Assembly: GCF_034366625.1 (NCBI RefSeq)
Contig: NZ_JAXMIH010000011.1
Span: forward strand, 245,742 to 309,741
From: Prosthecobacter sp.
GTDB taxonomy: Bacteria; Verrucomicrobiota; Verrucomicrobiia; Verrucomicrobiales; Verrucomicrobiaceae
Length of the DNA stretch: 64,000 nt
Reading direction: 5' to 3'
In this document: one piece after another, positions 26,105 through 34,425 of the stretch
Layout: each line of letters begins with the position of its first letter
Numbering within the stretch: the stretch's first letter is position 1
Made by a program: the position numbers and the translations under genes
The notes under the pieces: generated by a model
What the model saw: only the letters and a program-made list of their open reading frames with translations
Database searches by the model: none
Told to the model about the DNA's origin: nothing

Positions 26105-28075
26105 ATGTCGAAACGCAGCCGCAACCAACACCCCAAGCACAAGCCCAAGGCGCCGTGTGCGCTTCATGAGCCTGTTGCCGTCCCCGCGCCTTCAGCGCTC
26201 GCAGCTTCGACAGAGGTGCCTTCGGCCCGGCCTGCCGGATCACGGTGGGCTCACGTCACCGTGGCAGTCTTGTTGATGGGTCTCTGCGCCTCCCTGTACA
26301 CCTGGACGGCGGACTTCCCCATGGCGTTCGACGACCACACCTATCTGATCGACAACCCGTTCTTCCGTGAGGCCGGTTATTTCGGCTATCTGGAGGACTT
26401 CAAGGAATTCGCCAATCGTCCGGCGAAGATGGGCTCCGATCCCGACTATGCCGTCAATGCCATCCTGCGCCCCGTCGCCTACACGAGTTTTTATCTGAAC
26501 TACCTGATGGATGGCTTCAATCCGCGCTGGTTCCGTGGGGTCAATATCATCATCCACGCACTGAATTCGCTGCTGATCTATGCGCTGGTGAACGTCCTGC
26601 TGAATCGTTCCAGCCAGGAAGGCGGTTTCAAGCGCGGTTCGGTGCTGTTCATCTCCGCCACTGCGGCCCTGCTGTTTGCCGCGCATCCGCTCGCCATCGA
26701 GTCCGTCACCTACATCGTTCAGCGCTTCACCTCGCTGGTGGTGCTGTTTTCGCTGCTGGCACTGTGGCTGCACTTTGTCTCCTTCTCGGCGAGATCACGC
26801 GCCGCTCTTTGGCTGCTGCGTTCCGGCTCCGTCGTGGCGGTGCTCCTGGCCATGCAGACCAAGGAGGACGGTTTCTTTGTGCCGGTTCTGGCGGTGCTGA
26901 TGGACTGGCTGGTGCTCGGCTCACGGCTGCGTCCGGCCGTCACCCGGGCGCTGCCGCTGCTGCTGTGCATGCCGCTCATTCCGGGGCTGGTCTTGCTCAC
27001 CGCCGCGGCACAGAGCGGTGGTTTCGACTGGCATGCCGCCGTCAACATCGTGAACTCCAGGGACACTCCGCTGAACCACTGGCATTACATCGTGACGCAA
27101 CTGACCGTGCTGGCGCACTATTTGCGGCAGTGCTTCTGGCCCGTCGGACTGAACCTCGATCCTGAGTGGCCCATGTACCAATCGCTCTGGGAGAAGCCCG
27201 TGCTGCTGGCCTTGGGAGTGCTGGTGGGGCTGCTGGCATCCGTCGGGTGGTTGTTCCGCCGTTTTCGTGGCGATGCGCGCTTTGCCCTGGGCTTCACCTG
27301 CGTGCTCTGGTTCTTCATCACCGTGTCGGTGTCCTCCGGGCTGGTGCCGCTGCCGGATCTGGTGGCGGAGCATCGCTCCTACCTGCCTTCCATCGGCATC
27401 TTCATCCTCGTGGCCTGCCTGCTGGACCGGCTGCGCATCGCGGACATCCGCTCTCGTTTGCCGCGCGTCCTGGTGCCCGTTGTCACCCTGGTTTGTGTGG
27501 GGGCGTTGTCCTGGAAAACCTGTGTGCGCAATGAGGTCTGGCGCACCAACGAAAGTCTCTGGAAGGACACCGTGGTGAAAAGCCCCGGCAAATACCGCAC
27601 CTGGGGAAATCTGGGCGCGGCCTATTCCAACGTCGGGAAAGAGGAAAAGGCGGTGGAGTGCTATCGTGCGGCGCTCAAGATCGAGCCGCAGTTTCAAAAC
27701 GGACTGCTCAACCTCTCCAATTCACTGCTCCGGCTCAATCGTCCCAAGGAGTCGCTCGATACCACCCTGCAGCTCATCCAGATCGACAAGACCGCCTCCA
27801 CCAAGCAGCCGGTGGCGTTTACCCTGGGTCTTGGCCTCGCTGGCGTGGGCAGGTATGATGAGGCGGTTTCCGTGTTCCGGCAAATCATGGCGGCCAATCC
27901 CGATGACCCGCAGACACGCAAGGCCCTGGGCTTCGTTTATCTGCAAACCGGCCTGCCTCACCGCGCGCTGGATCACTTCCACCATGCCGCATCGGTCCAG
28001 CCTGAGGACAGCCATCTCCAAATGCTCATCAAAGCGGCTGAGACCGCCATGATTGAGAAACGCCGGGCGCGCTGA
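26105..28075 (+). CDS. TMTC-like GT-C membrane protein with C-terminal TPRs
   Basis: The 656-residue protein begins with a basic, proline-rich cytoplasmic stretch, then about ten membrane helices, then tetratricopeptide repeats from about residue 490 (KYRTWGNLGAAYSNVGKEEK, AVECYRAALKIEPQFQNGLL, GLGLAGVGRYDEAVSVFRQI). The first extracytoplasmic loop has DFPMAFDDHTYLIDNPFF with paired aspartates, and NAILRPVAYTSFYLNYLMDG follows, as in TMTC-type protein O-mannosyltransferases and related bacterial GT-C proteins. It may transfer a lipid-linked sugar to proteins or polymers, which would fit the polyprenyl-sugar genes just upstream, but no substrate is shown. Confidence 0.8.
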   Translation: MSKRSRNQHPKHKPKAPCALHEPVAVPAPSALAASTEVPSARPAGSRWAHVTVAVLLMGLCASLYTWTADFPMAFDDHTYLIDNPFFREAGYFGYLEDFKEFANRPAKMGSDPDYAVNAILRPVAYTSFYLNYLMDGFNPRWFRGVNIIIHALNSLLIYALVNVLLNRSSQEGGFKRGSVLFISATAALLFAAHPLAIESVTYIVQRFTSLVVLFSLLALWLHFVSFSARSRAALWLLRSGSVVAVLLAMQTKEDGFFVPVLAVLMDWLVLGSRLRPAVTRALPLLLCMPLIPGLVLLTAAAQSGGFDWHAAVNIVNSRDTPLNHWHYIVTQLTVLAHYLRQCFWPVGLNLDPEWPMYQSLWEKPVLLALGVLVGLLASVGWLFRRFRGDARFALGFTCVLWFFITVSVSSGLVPLPDLVAEHRSYLPSIGIFILVACLLDRLRIADIRSRLPRVLVPVVTLVCVGALSWKTCVRNEVWRTNESLWKDTVVKSPGKYRTWGNLGAAYSNVGKEEKAVECYRAALKIEPQFQNGLLNLSNSLLRLNRPKESLDTTLQLIQIDKTASTKQPVAFTLGLGLAGVGRYDEAVSVFRQIMAANPDDPQTRKALGFVYLQTGLPHRALDHFHHAASVQPEDSHLQMLIKAAETAMIEKRRAR

Positions 28076-28132
28076 GTCGGAAGAGACCGCCGGACATGGG
28101 GCATCGCGGACCGGAAACGGAAGTGCCCCGGC

Positions 28133-29317
28133 TCAGGGTGCCACCGCCGGTTTCGGCAGTGATTTCAGCCATTCGGCGACGAATCGCAGAACTTCCTCTC
28201 GTTGTCTGAAAAACAAAAAGTGATCGTCCTCGGCAAACGGGTGGGTCGTGACGCTCAGACCGCCTGCTCTCAGTTTCTCGGCGTAGCTGGAAACATAATC
28301 CCAAGGCACGCGGTCATCGTTGCCGCCGGAAAGGATGAGCACAGGGCGTTGTTTCAAGCGTGCGGCGAGTTCCGCAGGTTTGATTCGGTTGTGAAACACA
28401 CCGGACAGGAAAATCAGCGACCGAAACTGCGGTCCCGGCTGCGACTCGGCCAGACACACGCCCTTGCCGCCATTCGAGAGGCCCATGAGATGGATTTGAT
28501 CTGGATCAATCGCCGCATGCTTGCCCGCGTCGGCAATGGCAAGGGTGATCGCTTCGTAGGCCCCGCGCTTTTCCCAGTTCCCCATGCCAAACGTGGGTGC
28601 GATGACGGTACAGCCAGTCTCATCGGCCACCTTCGACAGCAGCCACAGATACACTTTGAAGTTGCCGCCGCTGCCATGCAAAAAGACAAGCGTCGGCGTG
28701 GGTTTGGCGCGATCCACACTTGCCGGAATGTAGTGGAAGTAATGCCCGTCGCGAAACTCCTCGAAGCTCATCTCGCGATAGATCGCCGGAAGCGCCGAGC
28801 CGATGGCGATGAACTCGGGATCAGCATTCATCTCGGCATACAACGTGTCCGTCATGGCGGACAACTCGGTTCGTTGCTTGCGCGTGAACAAGGGATCAAA
28901 GGCCACTGCCACCGCATAGCCGAGGTGAATCTGATCGACCTCCGGCAGCAGGCTGCCGATGGACCAGGGAACGTGTCGCCCGTCACTTTTCGAGTAGCGC
29001 GTGTGAACCCTCGCGCCCTCTGCCGTGCGGCCATCGGGTGACTGCCAGTCCACCACGGCAAATCCGGCGATGCTCGCCAGCAGCAGGCTTTTTCCCATTC
29101 GCCCTTGGAGCAGCGATTCCCGCTCATGGCCGACGCACCACATCAGCGGCCCGAGACCGATCATGCCGACGGACGAACTCAATAATATGCCCTGCCAGGT
29201 CACCGTGCAGCACAGGCCGAAAACCGCCATTGGCACCAGGATCAGCGCCAGCAGCAGAACGAAGGCTTTCAGGAGGACGAGCGGCGAGGACATGCCGTCA
29301 TGCAATCCGGCAGACAC
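28133..29317 (-). CDS. Membrane-anchored alpha/beta hydrolase
   Basis: The 394-residue protein (or 386 if the second ATG at 29293 is used) has N-terminal membrane helices (VLLKAFVLLLALILVPMAVF and ILLSSSVGMIGLGPLMW) and a C-terminal alpha/beta hydrolase domain. The oxyanion strand is LVFLHGSGGNFK, the nucleophile elbow GLSNGG carries the serine, the acid is in LSGGNDDRVPWDY and the histidine in AEDDHFLFFR, so the triad looks complete. It resembles esterases of the dienelactone hydrolase or phospholipase/carboxylesterase group. The substrate is unknown. It is convergent with the TMTC-like gene. Confidence 0.82.
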   Translation of the reverse strand: MSAGLHDGMSSPLVLLKAFVLLLALILVPMAVFGLCCTVTWQGILLSSSVGMIGLGPLMWCVGHERESLLQGRMGKSLLLASIAGFAVVDWQSPDGRTAEGARVHTRYSKSDGRHVPWSIGSLLPEVDQIHLGYAVAVAFDPLFTRKQRTELSAMTDTLYAEMNADPEFIAIGSALPAIYREMSFEEFRDGHYFHYIPASVDRAKPTPTLVFLHGSGGNFKVYLWLLSKVADETGCTVIAPTFGMGNWEKRGAYEAITLAIADAGKHAAIDPDQIHLMGLSNGGKGVCLAESQPGPQFRSLIFLSGVFHNRIKPAELAARLKQRPVLILSGGNDDRVPWDYVSSYAEKLRAGGLSVTTHPFAEDDHFLFFRQREEVLRFVAEWLKSLPKPAVAP

Positions 29318-29440
29318 GGAATGACAACGAGTTCTTTCCGCAGGTGCATTGAGTTTGGCTTCCGAACTCAGAGTTCATGGCCAGTTCTCCAACTGAGAAA
29401 AAGCATTTTCGCCACCAACGGCCTGTGATAGGCTTGGCAC

Positions 29441-29776
29441 ATGATTGCCACTTTTGATGATCTCCGTGACGCTGTGCTGCATCTCCCCAAGGGGGACCAG
29501 ATGCGCATTCTCTCGGTGGTGGCGATGGAGGTGGCGGATGCGCATCCGGGGATCGATTTTCAAGACAACGTTTGTGGCGGCGCGGCCCGCATCATCCGTA
29601 CGCGCATCCCCGTCTGGCTGCTGGAGTCGCTGCGTCGGCAGGGAAAGACGGATGCCGAGCTGCTGGCGGCCTATCCCACGTTGAACGCGGAAGATCTCAC
29701 CAATGCCTGGAACTACGCCCGTTCCCATCGCGAGGAGATGGATCGTGAAATCGCGGCGAATGGCGATGAGTCATGA
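29441..29776 (+). CDS. DUF433 antitoxin-like protein
   Basis: This 111-residue protein carries a DUF433 helix-turn-helix-like domain: PGIDFQDNVCGGAARIIRTR, IPVWLLESLRRQGKTDAELL, AAYPTLNAEDLTNAWNYA. DUF433 proteins are typically paired with a DUF5615 PIN-like protein, and here the next gene overlaps by 4 bp and is exactly that. The pair is read as a type II toxin-antitoxin module with this gene as antitoxin and probable autorepressor. The N-terminal 40 residues are an extension not obviously part of DUF433. Confidence 0.87.
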   Translation: MIATFDDLRDAVLHLPKGDQMRILSVVAMEVADAHPGIDFQDNVCGGAARIIRTRIPVWLLESLRRQGKTDAELLAAYPTLNAEDLTNAWNYARSHREEMDREIAANGDES

Positions 29777-30114
29777 TCGCGCGGTTGTATTCCAACGAGA
29801 ACTTTCCTCTGCCCGTGGTCGAGGAACTTCGCCGTTTGGGGCACGACGTGCTCACCACCCGCGATGCGGGCAAATCAAATGAGGGCATCCCGGATGACGA
29901 GGTGCTGCGTTTCGCCAAAGAGAATGGCCGTGCTGTCATCACCCACAACCGCCAGGACTTCATCCGTCTGCATCGCCAGAGTCCCGGCCATGCCGGGATC
30001 ATCGTCTGTACCGACAACCCCGACTTTCCCGCCCTCGCCGCCAAGGTGCATGCGCAGCTTGAAGCGATGGAGTCGCTGAAAGGCCAATTGGTGCGGGTCA
30101 ATCGGGGTTCCTGA
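29773..30114 (+). CDS. DUF5615 PIN-like toxin
   Basis: The 113-residue protein matches the DUF5615/Mut7-C-like PIN fold: LYSNENFPLPVVEELRRLGH with an acidic residue near the N-terminus, DVLTTRDAG, DDEVLRFAKENGRAVITHNR and QDFIRLH. The acidic residues could make the metal-dependent RNase site of PIN toxins, though the first is Asn-Glu-Asn rather than the common Asp-Glu-Asn. It overlaps the DUF433 gene as ATGA. Toxicity and target RNA are inferred from the family, not shown. Confidence 0.87.
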   Translation: MIARLYSNENFPLPVVEELRRLGHDVLTTRDAGKSNEGIPDDEVLRFAKENGRAVITHNRQDFIRLHRQSPGHAGIIVCTDNPDFPALAAKVHAQLEAMESLKGQLVRVNRGS

Positions 30115-30174
30115 GTTGATCAAATGCTTCCACCGCAAGAGACGAAACCGCGATAGAAGGGACAGACACTTTTC

Positions 30175-31029
30175 CTAGTCCCGACAGGCGTGCCCGAGGA
30201 TTCTCGCCGCCACAACTTTGCCATCCACCAGCAGCGCCTGACCATCGTCGTAGAGTGCCAGGTCGTTGAGATAGCGTCGTTTGAATCTCGCAATGTCCAC
30301 CTTGGGTTTCCCAGAGGCCGCATCCATACGGCATGCAGCCAGGCCACCTTCACTGTCCAGGTACTCCCAAATCGTGTAGTACAATCCTTCCTTCACAGTG
30401 GAGAAGCCGCCGCTCTCCAGTTTGATGGAACTCATCACACAGGCCTCACCATCCCGTCCCCCGACGAGGCGCGTGACGACGGTCTTCTCATCCAAGCTGG
30501 CCATTTTCAACTGATGGGTGAGCGCATTCTCTGAGGTGCCGACGAACGCCACCAGCGAGCTTAGCCCGAGTTCCAATTCACCTCCAGCGAACTGCACCAG
30601 AAGCCTGCCTGCGCCCTCAGGCTGCTCGTAGAGCAAGCGCTTGTGCGTGGTGATGGATTGCTCAATGGACGCTGGCGCTGGCTTCTGGAGTGGCGGAGGG
30701 CTGGGAGTCGCCGTGGCAGCCGTGGTCATGCGCGGCTGCTCTGGAATTGGCTGCACCAGACTCGGCGCGGCAAGGGGGCACACCTCGTATGAGTGGTCTG
30801 CGCTTCGACTCAAATACAGCGTCTCGCCGGCGAGCACGCGCCCAGCCCGTGCGGATTTGGAGGTGGTGGACACCAGCGAACATTGGGTCCCCAAGAAGCA
30901 TGACCCGAGCATGAACCAGCCTTTGAATTCAGACACGGTGGATTTCATGCGCCACAGCGTATCGGAAGCCGTGATTTTTGGCAATAGGCTTGGAAAAGTG
31001 AGAAATGGCCAAAGAAAGCTTCCCGTCAT
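30175..31029 (-). CDS. Hypothetical protein, possible lipoprotein
   Basis: I do not recognise this protein (284 residues from 31029, or 257 from the ATG at 30948). The shorter form gives a plausible export signal with a weak lipobox (FMLGSC). A proline- and alanine-rich linker follows (TTAATATPSPPPLQKPAPAS), then a C-terminal domain of about 150 residues with GRLLVQFAGGELELGLSSLV and GQALLVDGKVVAARILGHAC. The low-complexity linker followed by a compact domain fits a surface or periplasmic protein. It stands alone between the toxin-antitoxin pair and a repeat-bearing gene. Confidence 0.55.
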   Translation of the reverse strand: MTGSFLWPFLTFPSLLPKITASDTLWRMKSTVSEFKGWFMLGSCFLGTQCSLVSTTSKSARAGRVLAGETLYLSRSADHSYEVCPLAAPSLVQPIPEQPRMTTAATATPSPPPLQKPAPASIEQSITTHKRLLYEQPEGAGRLLVQFAGGELELGLSSLVAFVGTSENALTHQLKMASLDEKTVVTRLVGGRDGEACVMSSIKLESGGFSTVKEGLYYTIWEYLDSEGGLAACRMDAASGKPKVDIARFKRRYLNDLALYDDGQALLVDGKVVAARILGHACRD

Positions 31030-31056
31030 TGCAAGAAAGGGGCTGGAGTTCGATTC

Positions 31057-31581
31057 TTGACAAAAGCCCTGCAGTCACGAATCGACTCCCGACCCTTTCT
31101 TGCGAATAAGGGCCGCCTTGGCGGGAAAAGGAACTTCTCTCCTCCCATAGGTTTCCCCAATGCACACGGCCATCCGCCTCAGCCAAGGTTGGACTCGATC
31201 AATCCTACGGCTGGCTCAATCAATCCATGGGCTGGCTCGTTCAATCCTACGGCTGGCTCAATCAACCCAAGGGCTGGCTCGATCAATCCGACGACTGGCT
31301 CAATCAACCCAAGGGCTGACGGAGCCGACACGGCGCAAAAACGTGATTTTCAGAGTTCTGCCTGCCTCGCCGGGCCGCAGGGCATCCAGGGCGAGCAAGG
31401 ACTGCCCGGCGCCCCCGGTGAGGTGTCGCTCCAGCAGCTCACGGACGCCGTGGCCACCTCCAGCAGCAACAGCAACAACGTGGCCACGCTCGGGATGACG
31501 GTGAGCGATCCGCCGACGCAGGGCGAGATGCAGCAGATCGCGGACAAGATGAATGAGCTGATCGTGATGCTGCGGAGGTAG
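31057..31581 (+). CDS. Possible small repeat protein with collagen-like segment
   Basis: The open frame runs from a TTG at 31057 and has no ATG before the repeats, so its true start is unclear and it may be a remnant. It encodes heptapeptide repeats of the AGSINP(T/W/R) type, then a collagen-like Gly-X-Y run (GPQGIQGEQGLPGAPGE). It ends in a helical tail (GEMQQIADKMNELIVMLRR) of the sort that closes phage-tail-like or surface collagen repeat proteins. Repeats and collagen segment share the frame, which supports it over the other open frames. Function is unknown. Confidence 0.4.
   Translation: MTKALQSRIDSRPFLANKGRLGGKRNFSPPIGFPNAHGHPPQPRLDSINPTAGSINPWAGSFNPTAGSINPRAGSINPTTGSINPRADGADTAQKRDFQSSACLAGPQGIQGEQGLPGAPGEVSLQQLTDAVATSSSNSNNVATLGMTVSDPPTQGEMQQIADKMNELIVMLRR
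31188..31313 (+). repeat. Six tandem 21-bp repeats (42-bp higher-order period)
   Basis: Units of the form GGCTGGCTC-RATCAAYCC-NNN are repeated six times without gaps, the first one degenerate. Units alternate between CTCAATCAA and CTCG(A/T)TCAAT types, giving a 42-bp second-order period. The period is a multiple of three, so copy-number change would keep frame. There are no spacers, so this is not a CRISPR array. Confidence 0.9.
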
Positions 31582-31596
31582 GGAGGGCGCTGCGCC

Positions 31597-31627
31597 GTTG
31601 ACGGTAGTTTTCAAAACCATCGTCAAC
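31597..31627. terminator. Near-perfect palindrome after the repeat gene
   Basis: GTTGACGGTAGTTTT and AAAACCATCGTCAAC pair around one C, with one G-U wobble and one mismatch. It sits 16 bp after the preceding stop codon. There is no following T-tract, so it is either a non-canonical terminator or a protein-binding site. Confidence 0.35.
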
Positions 31628-31743
31628 CACTCTGCCCTTCTCCCCTATTCCCAAACGAGGCATTGCCCTGACAATGGAAGGAGCGCCAGGAACGAATTCC
31701 ACCGCCGCCATAAGGCGATAAAAAACATCCACCTCAAACTGAT

Positions 31744-31941
31744 ATGACTGCAACACAAACCAAAGGCAATTGGAACATCGTGAAGGGCAAGCTTAAACAA
31801 AAATGGGCCAGCCTGACCGATGACGATCTCACGTATGTGGAAGGAAAAACGGACGAGCTCATCGGCCGCATCCAGAAACGCACCGGGGAAACCCGGGAGG
31901 AGATCAAACGCTACATGCAGGAAGACTGTGACTGCGATTGA
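31744..31941 (+). CDS. CsbD-family stress protein
   Basis: This 65-residue hydrophilic protein has the CsbD signature: NWNIVKGKLKQKWASLTDDD followed by LTYVEGKTDELIGRIQKRTG and REEIKRYM. CsbD-like proteins are small cytoplasmic proteins strongly induced by general stress in many bacteria; their molecular role is unknown. The C-terminal QEDCDCD is an unusual acidic, cysteine-bearing end. It starts a run of small stress-type genes. Confidence 0.9.
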   Translation: MTATQTKGNWNIVKGKLKQKWASLTDDDLTYVEGKTDELIGRIQKRTGETREEIKRYMQEDCDCD

Positions 31942-32042
31942 CCGCCCGCAGCGGGCCGGCATGGGACAGTGGTCGCATGCCGGCCCCCTTTGCGTCCGAC
32001 GCGCCGTGTTCCAGTGCTGCTAAATCACCCCCCCTCAAACCC

Positions 32043-32345
32043 ATGCCACGCGGAGACAAATCCAGCTACACTGACAAGCAGAAGCGTCAGGCGGAGCACA
32101 TCGAAGAAGGCTACGAAAAGCGCGGCGTGTCCAAGCCAGAAGCCGAGGCGCGCGCCTGGGCCACCGTCAATAAATCTTCGGGCGGCGGCAGGAAAAGCGG
32201 CTCCGGGCGCGGCAAGCCTGAGAACAAAGCACCGTTCCGCAAAGGCGGCCGCCTGGGCGGCAAGGCGGCGGCAGCGCGACCTGCGGCGCAACGCTCCGCC
32301 TCAGCACGCAAAGCCGCGGCCACCCGCCAACGGCGTGCCGGGTAG
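32043..32345 (+). CDS. Small basic protein of the plasmid-stabilisation-annotated family
   Basis: From the ATG at 32043 the product has 100 residues. It begins MPRGDKSSYTDKQKRQAEHI then EEGYEKRGVSKPEAEARAWA and TVNKSSGGGRKSGSGRGKPE. This start is conserved in a widespread family often labelled plasmid stabilisation protein without functional proof. The tail is rich in Ala, Arg and Lys, like histone-H1-type tails, and suggests nucleic-acid binding. An in-frame extension upstream is not conserved-looking. Confidence 0.75.
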   Translation: MPRGDKSSYTDKQKRQAEHIEEGYEKRGVSKPEAEARAWATVNKSSGGGRKSGSGRGKPENKAPFRKGGRLGGKAAAARPAAQRSASARKAAATRQRRAG

Positions 32346-32771
32346 CGCAACGGCGGCGGTAGCAGGCCGGACCGCGAACTGCGAACAACCGCGAACAACG
32401 ATCCCGGAATGCGGACTCACGTCCGCAGCTACCGGGCGAACAGCGAACCGCGCCGTCAGCGCCCTCACGCGGCCAAAAAAAATCACGGAACATACAACCG
32501 CACGGATGACGAGCGGCGATGTAAGGGTGGTCAACGACTTGATCTCGCTTTTCACAGAGAGAGAAACAATGACCCGATGACCAAGGCGTGGGGTTTTCAC
32601 CAACTTCACGCCTTCTTTGTGTCTCCGGCTTCGATGAATACATGGTCAAGCCGGTGCATCTCGCCCAACTCGATAACTGGCTGAAAAGCCACCCCGTGAA
32701 GTGACGCCAGGCAAGGAGACACAGCCGGTTGCCGCCCGGCGTGCGAAGTACGGGAAACAGAAAGGCCCATC
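32346..32771. other. Gene-poor stretch with a receiver-domain remnant
   Basis: No intact gene is recognised here. The first 200 bp are GC-rich with arginine-codon runs in several frames and no family match. A short response-regulator remnant lies at 32621-32704 and is listed separately. The last 70 bp lead into the DUF1328 gene. Confidence 0.5.
32621..32704 (+). pseudogene. Fragment of a response-regulator receiver domain
   Basis: The frame reads VSGFDEYMVKPVHLAQLDNW and then LKSHPVK before a TGA. This is the last quarter of a CheY-type receiver, with the conserved Lys-Pro and final helix. No upstream part of the domain is present, so it is a leftover of a deleted or rearranged hybrid kinase or regulator. 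Confidence 0.6.
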
Positions 32772-32939
32772 ATGCTATCCTATACTCTGACATTTCTCAT
32801 CATCGCGATCCTTGCCGGCGCGCTTGGGTTTAGCGGCGTCGCGGGCACTGCGGCATGGATCGCGCACGTTTGTTTCGTGTTGTTTCTCGTCTTGTTCCTG
32901 GTGTCGCTCATTTCAGGCCGCCGTCCGCCTGCCATGTGA
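32772..32939 (+). CDS. DUF1328 (YtjA-type) small membrane protein
   Basis: This 55-residue protein consists of two hydrophobic helices: [20 protein letters not shown] with [11 protein letters not shown] between, then [17 protein letters not shown] and a short basic end. The pattern matches DUF1328 proteins, common small inner-membrane proteins induced by stress. It is too short for many gene callers. It lies just before a response regulator gene, 56 bp away. Confidence 0.9.
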   Translation: MLSYTLTFLIIAILAGALGFSGVAGTAAWIAHVCFVLFLVLFLVSLISGRRPPAM

Positions 32940-32995
32940 GTCAATACCCGGTGGCAGGCCTTGTCTGCGGCTAAACAGCACGCCCCATCTTTCCT

Positions 32996-33673
32996 ATGAA
33001 TTCGATCACCGTGCTGCTCTCTGAAGATCACATGATTCTGCGTGAGGGCCTGCGTGCGCTGCTGGCGGGCGAGCGGGACATCCAGATTGTCGGTGAAGCC
33101 GCCAACGGACGTCAGGCCGTGGAACTATGCCAGCATCTGCAGCCTCACATTGTGGTGATGGACATCCGTATGCCGCTGCTCAACGGGCTGGAAGCGACCC
33201 GGCAAATCCGCCGGGCATTGCCTGCCACCAAGATCCTCATTTTATCGGCATCCAGCGATCCCCTCCATCTGGAGCAGCTGATGAAGCTCAATATCGCGGG
33301 GTATCTGCTGAAGCAGTCCGAAGCGGAACTGCTGCCCGCCGCCATTCGGGCAGCGCACAAGGGCGGGACGTATTTTAGCCCCGCCATTGCCAAACATCTG
33401 GAACGCCAGGCCAGCAACCATGCCGAACCGGTCCACCACAGTGTCTCCCAGCTCACCTCACGCGAAGCCGAGGTGCTCCAGCTCATCGCGGAAGGCAACG
33501 CCAACAAGCAGATGGCAGCAGCGCTGCACATCAGCGTGAAGACGGTGGAAAAACACCGCCAGAACCTGATGGACAAGCTGAACATTCATGACACCGCCGG
33601 ACTCACCCGCTACGCCATCGACCGGGGCGTCATTGACAGCGAGGTCCGGGTGGCCGTGGCAGATTTGGCTTGA
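32996..33673 (+). CDS. NarL/FixJ-family response regulator (orphan)
   Basis: This 225-residue regulator has a receiver with LLSEDHMILREGLRALLAGE, phospho-acceptor Asp56 (VVMDIRMPLLNG) and Lys in GYLLKQSEAE. Its LuxR helix-turn-helix reads LTSREAEVLQLIAEGNANKQ, MAAALHISVKTVEKHRQNLM. The Ser-Glu-Asp start of the acidic pocket differs slightly from the usual Asp-Asp. No kinase gene is adjacent; the next gene is a convergent second orphan regulator 32 bp away. Its partner could be one of the kinases further on. Confidence 0.94.
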   Translation: MNSITVLLSEDHMILREGLRALLAGERDIQIVGEAANGRQAVELCQHLQPHIVVMDIRMPLLNGLEATRQIRRALPATKILILSASSDPLHLEQLMKLNIAGYLLKQSEAELLPAAIRAAHKGGTYFSPAIAKHLERQASNHAEPVHHSVSQLTSREAEVLQLIAEGNANKQMAAALHISVKTVEKHRQNLMDKLNIHDTAGLTRYAIDRGVIDSEVRVAVADLA

Positions 33674-33705
33674 GCGGGACAAGCATCAGCCTGGACAAGG
33701 GCGGC

Positions 33706-34425
33706 TCAGTCTTGCGTCACCGTGACCCATTCGATGGCGAATTTCATCATTTCGTCCGCGTCTTTGAAGCCGAGCTTTTCTTTGATATGCATCCGATGGG
33801 TTTCGACGGTCTTCACACTGAGATGCAATGCGTTGGCGATCTCGCGTGTCTTCTTGTCGCGCCCGAACAGTTGCAGCACTTCGAGTTCACGATCGGAGAG
33901 CTTGTCCACTGGCGAGCCCATATCACCGTCACTGCCCTGGATGGTCTTAAAAATCAGCTTTTCACTGAACTGCGGACTGACGTAGATGCCGCCGCCGATG
34001 ATTTTGCGCAGCGCCTCGAGGATGTTTTCCATCGCCTGCTGTTTCATCACATAGCCCTTGGCGCCGGCCCGCAAGGCCCGCAAGGCATAGAGCGATTCAT
34101 CGTGCATCGAGATGATGAGAATGATGAGCGAGGGCTGCTCAGCGAGCATGTGTTTGATGAGTTCGATCCCATTCGTGCCCGGCATGGAAACATCGAGCAG
34201 CACCACCTCGGGCTTGAGCTGTCGCATGGCTTCGAGCGCGAGTTGCGCATTGGCCGCCTCACCACAAACAGCCACATCGCTGAACTGATCCAAAAACTGA
34301 CAGATGCCATGCCGGAAGACCGGGTGATCGTCCACGACCAGCAGGCGTTTGCTGGCTGTGGTTACAGGAGAACCAGGGGTGGTCTGTGCGTGCGTGCTCA
34401 TGTTCGCCGGGGCAGCAGCGCCCAA
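33706..34425 (-). CDS. NarL/FixJ-family response regulator (orphan)
   Basis: The 239-residue product (or 231 from the second ATG at 34401) has a receiver with LLVVDDHPVFRHGICQFLDQ, phospho-acceptor Asp78 (VVLLDVSMPG) and Lys in GAKGYVMKQQA. Its LuxR domain reads LSDRELEVLQLFGRDKKTRE, IANALHLSVKTVETHRMHIK. It is closer to the kinase-linked regulators at 25.3 and 46.4 kb than to its convergent neighbour. No complete kinase lies upstream of it, only an unrecognised small frame. Confidence 0.94.
   Translation of the reverse strand: MGAAAPANMSTHAQTTPGSPVTTASKRLLVVDDHPVFRHGICQFLDQFSDVAVCGEAANAQLALEAMRQLKPEVVLLDVSMPGTNGIELIKHMLAEQPSLIILIISMHDESLYALRALRAGAKGYVMKQQAMENILEALRKIIGGGIYVSPQFSEKLIFKTIQGSDGDMGSPVDKLSDRELEVLQLFGRDKKTREIANALHLSVKTVETHRMHIKEKLGFKDADEMMKFAIEWVTVTQD

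Noticed and set aside
31188..31313. Possible CRISPR array
   Set aside because: The repeats are contiguous 21-bp units without unique spacers, and no cas gene is present.
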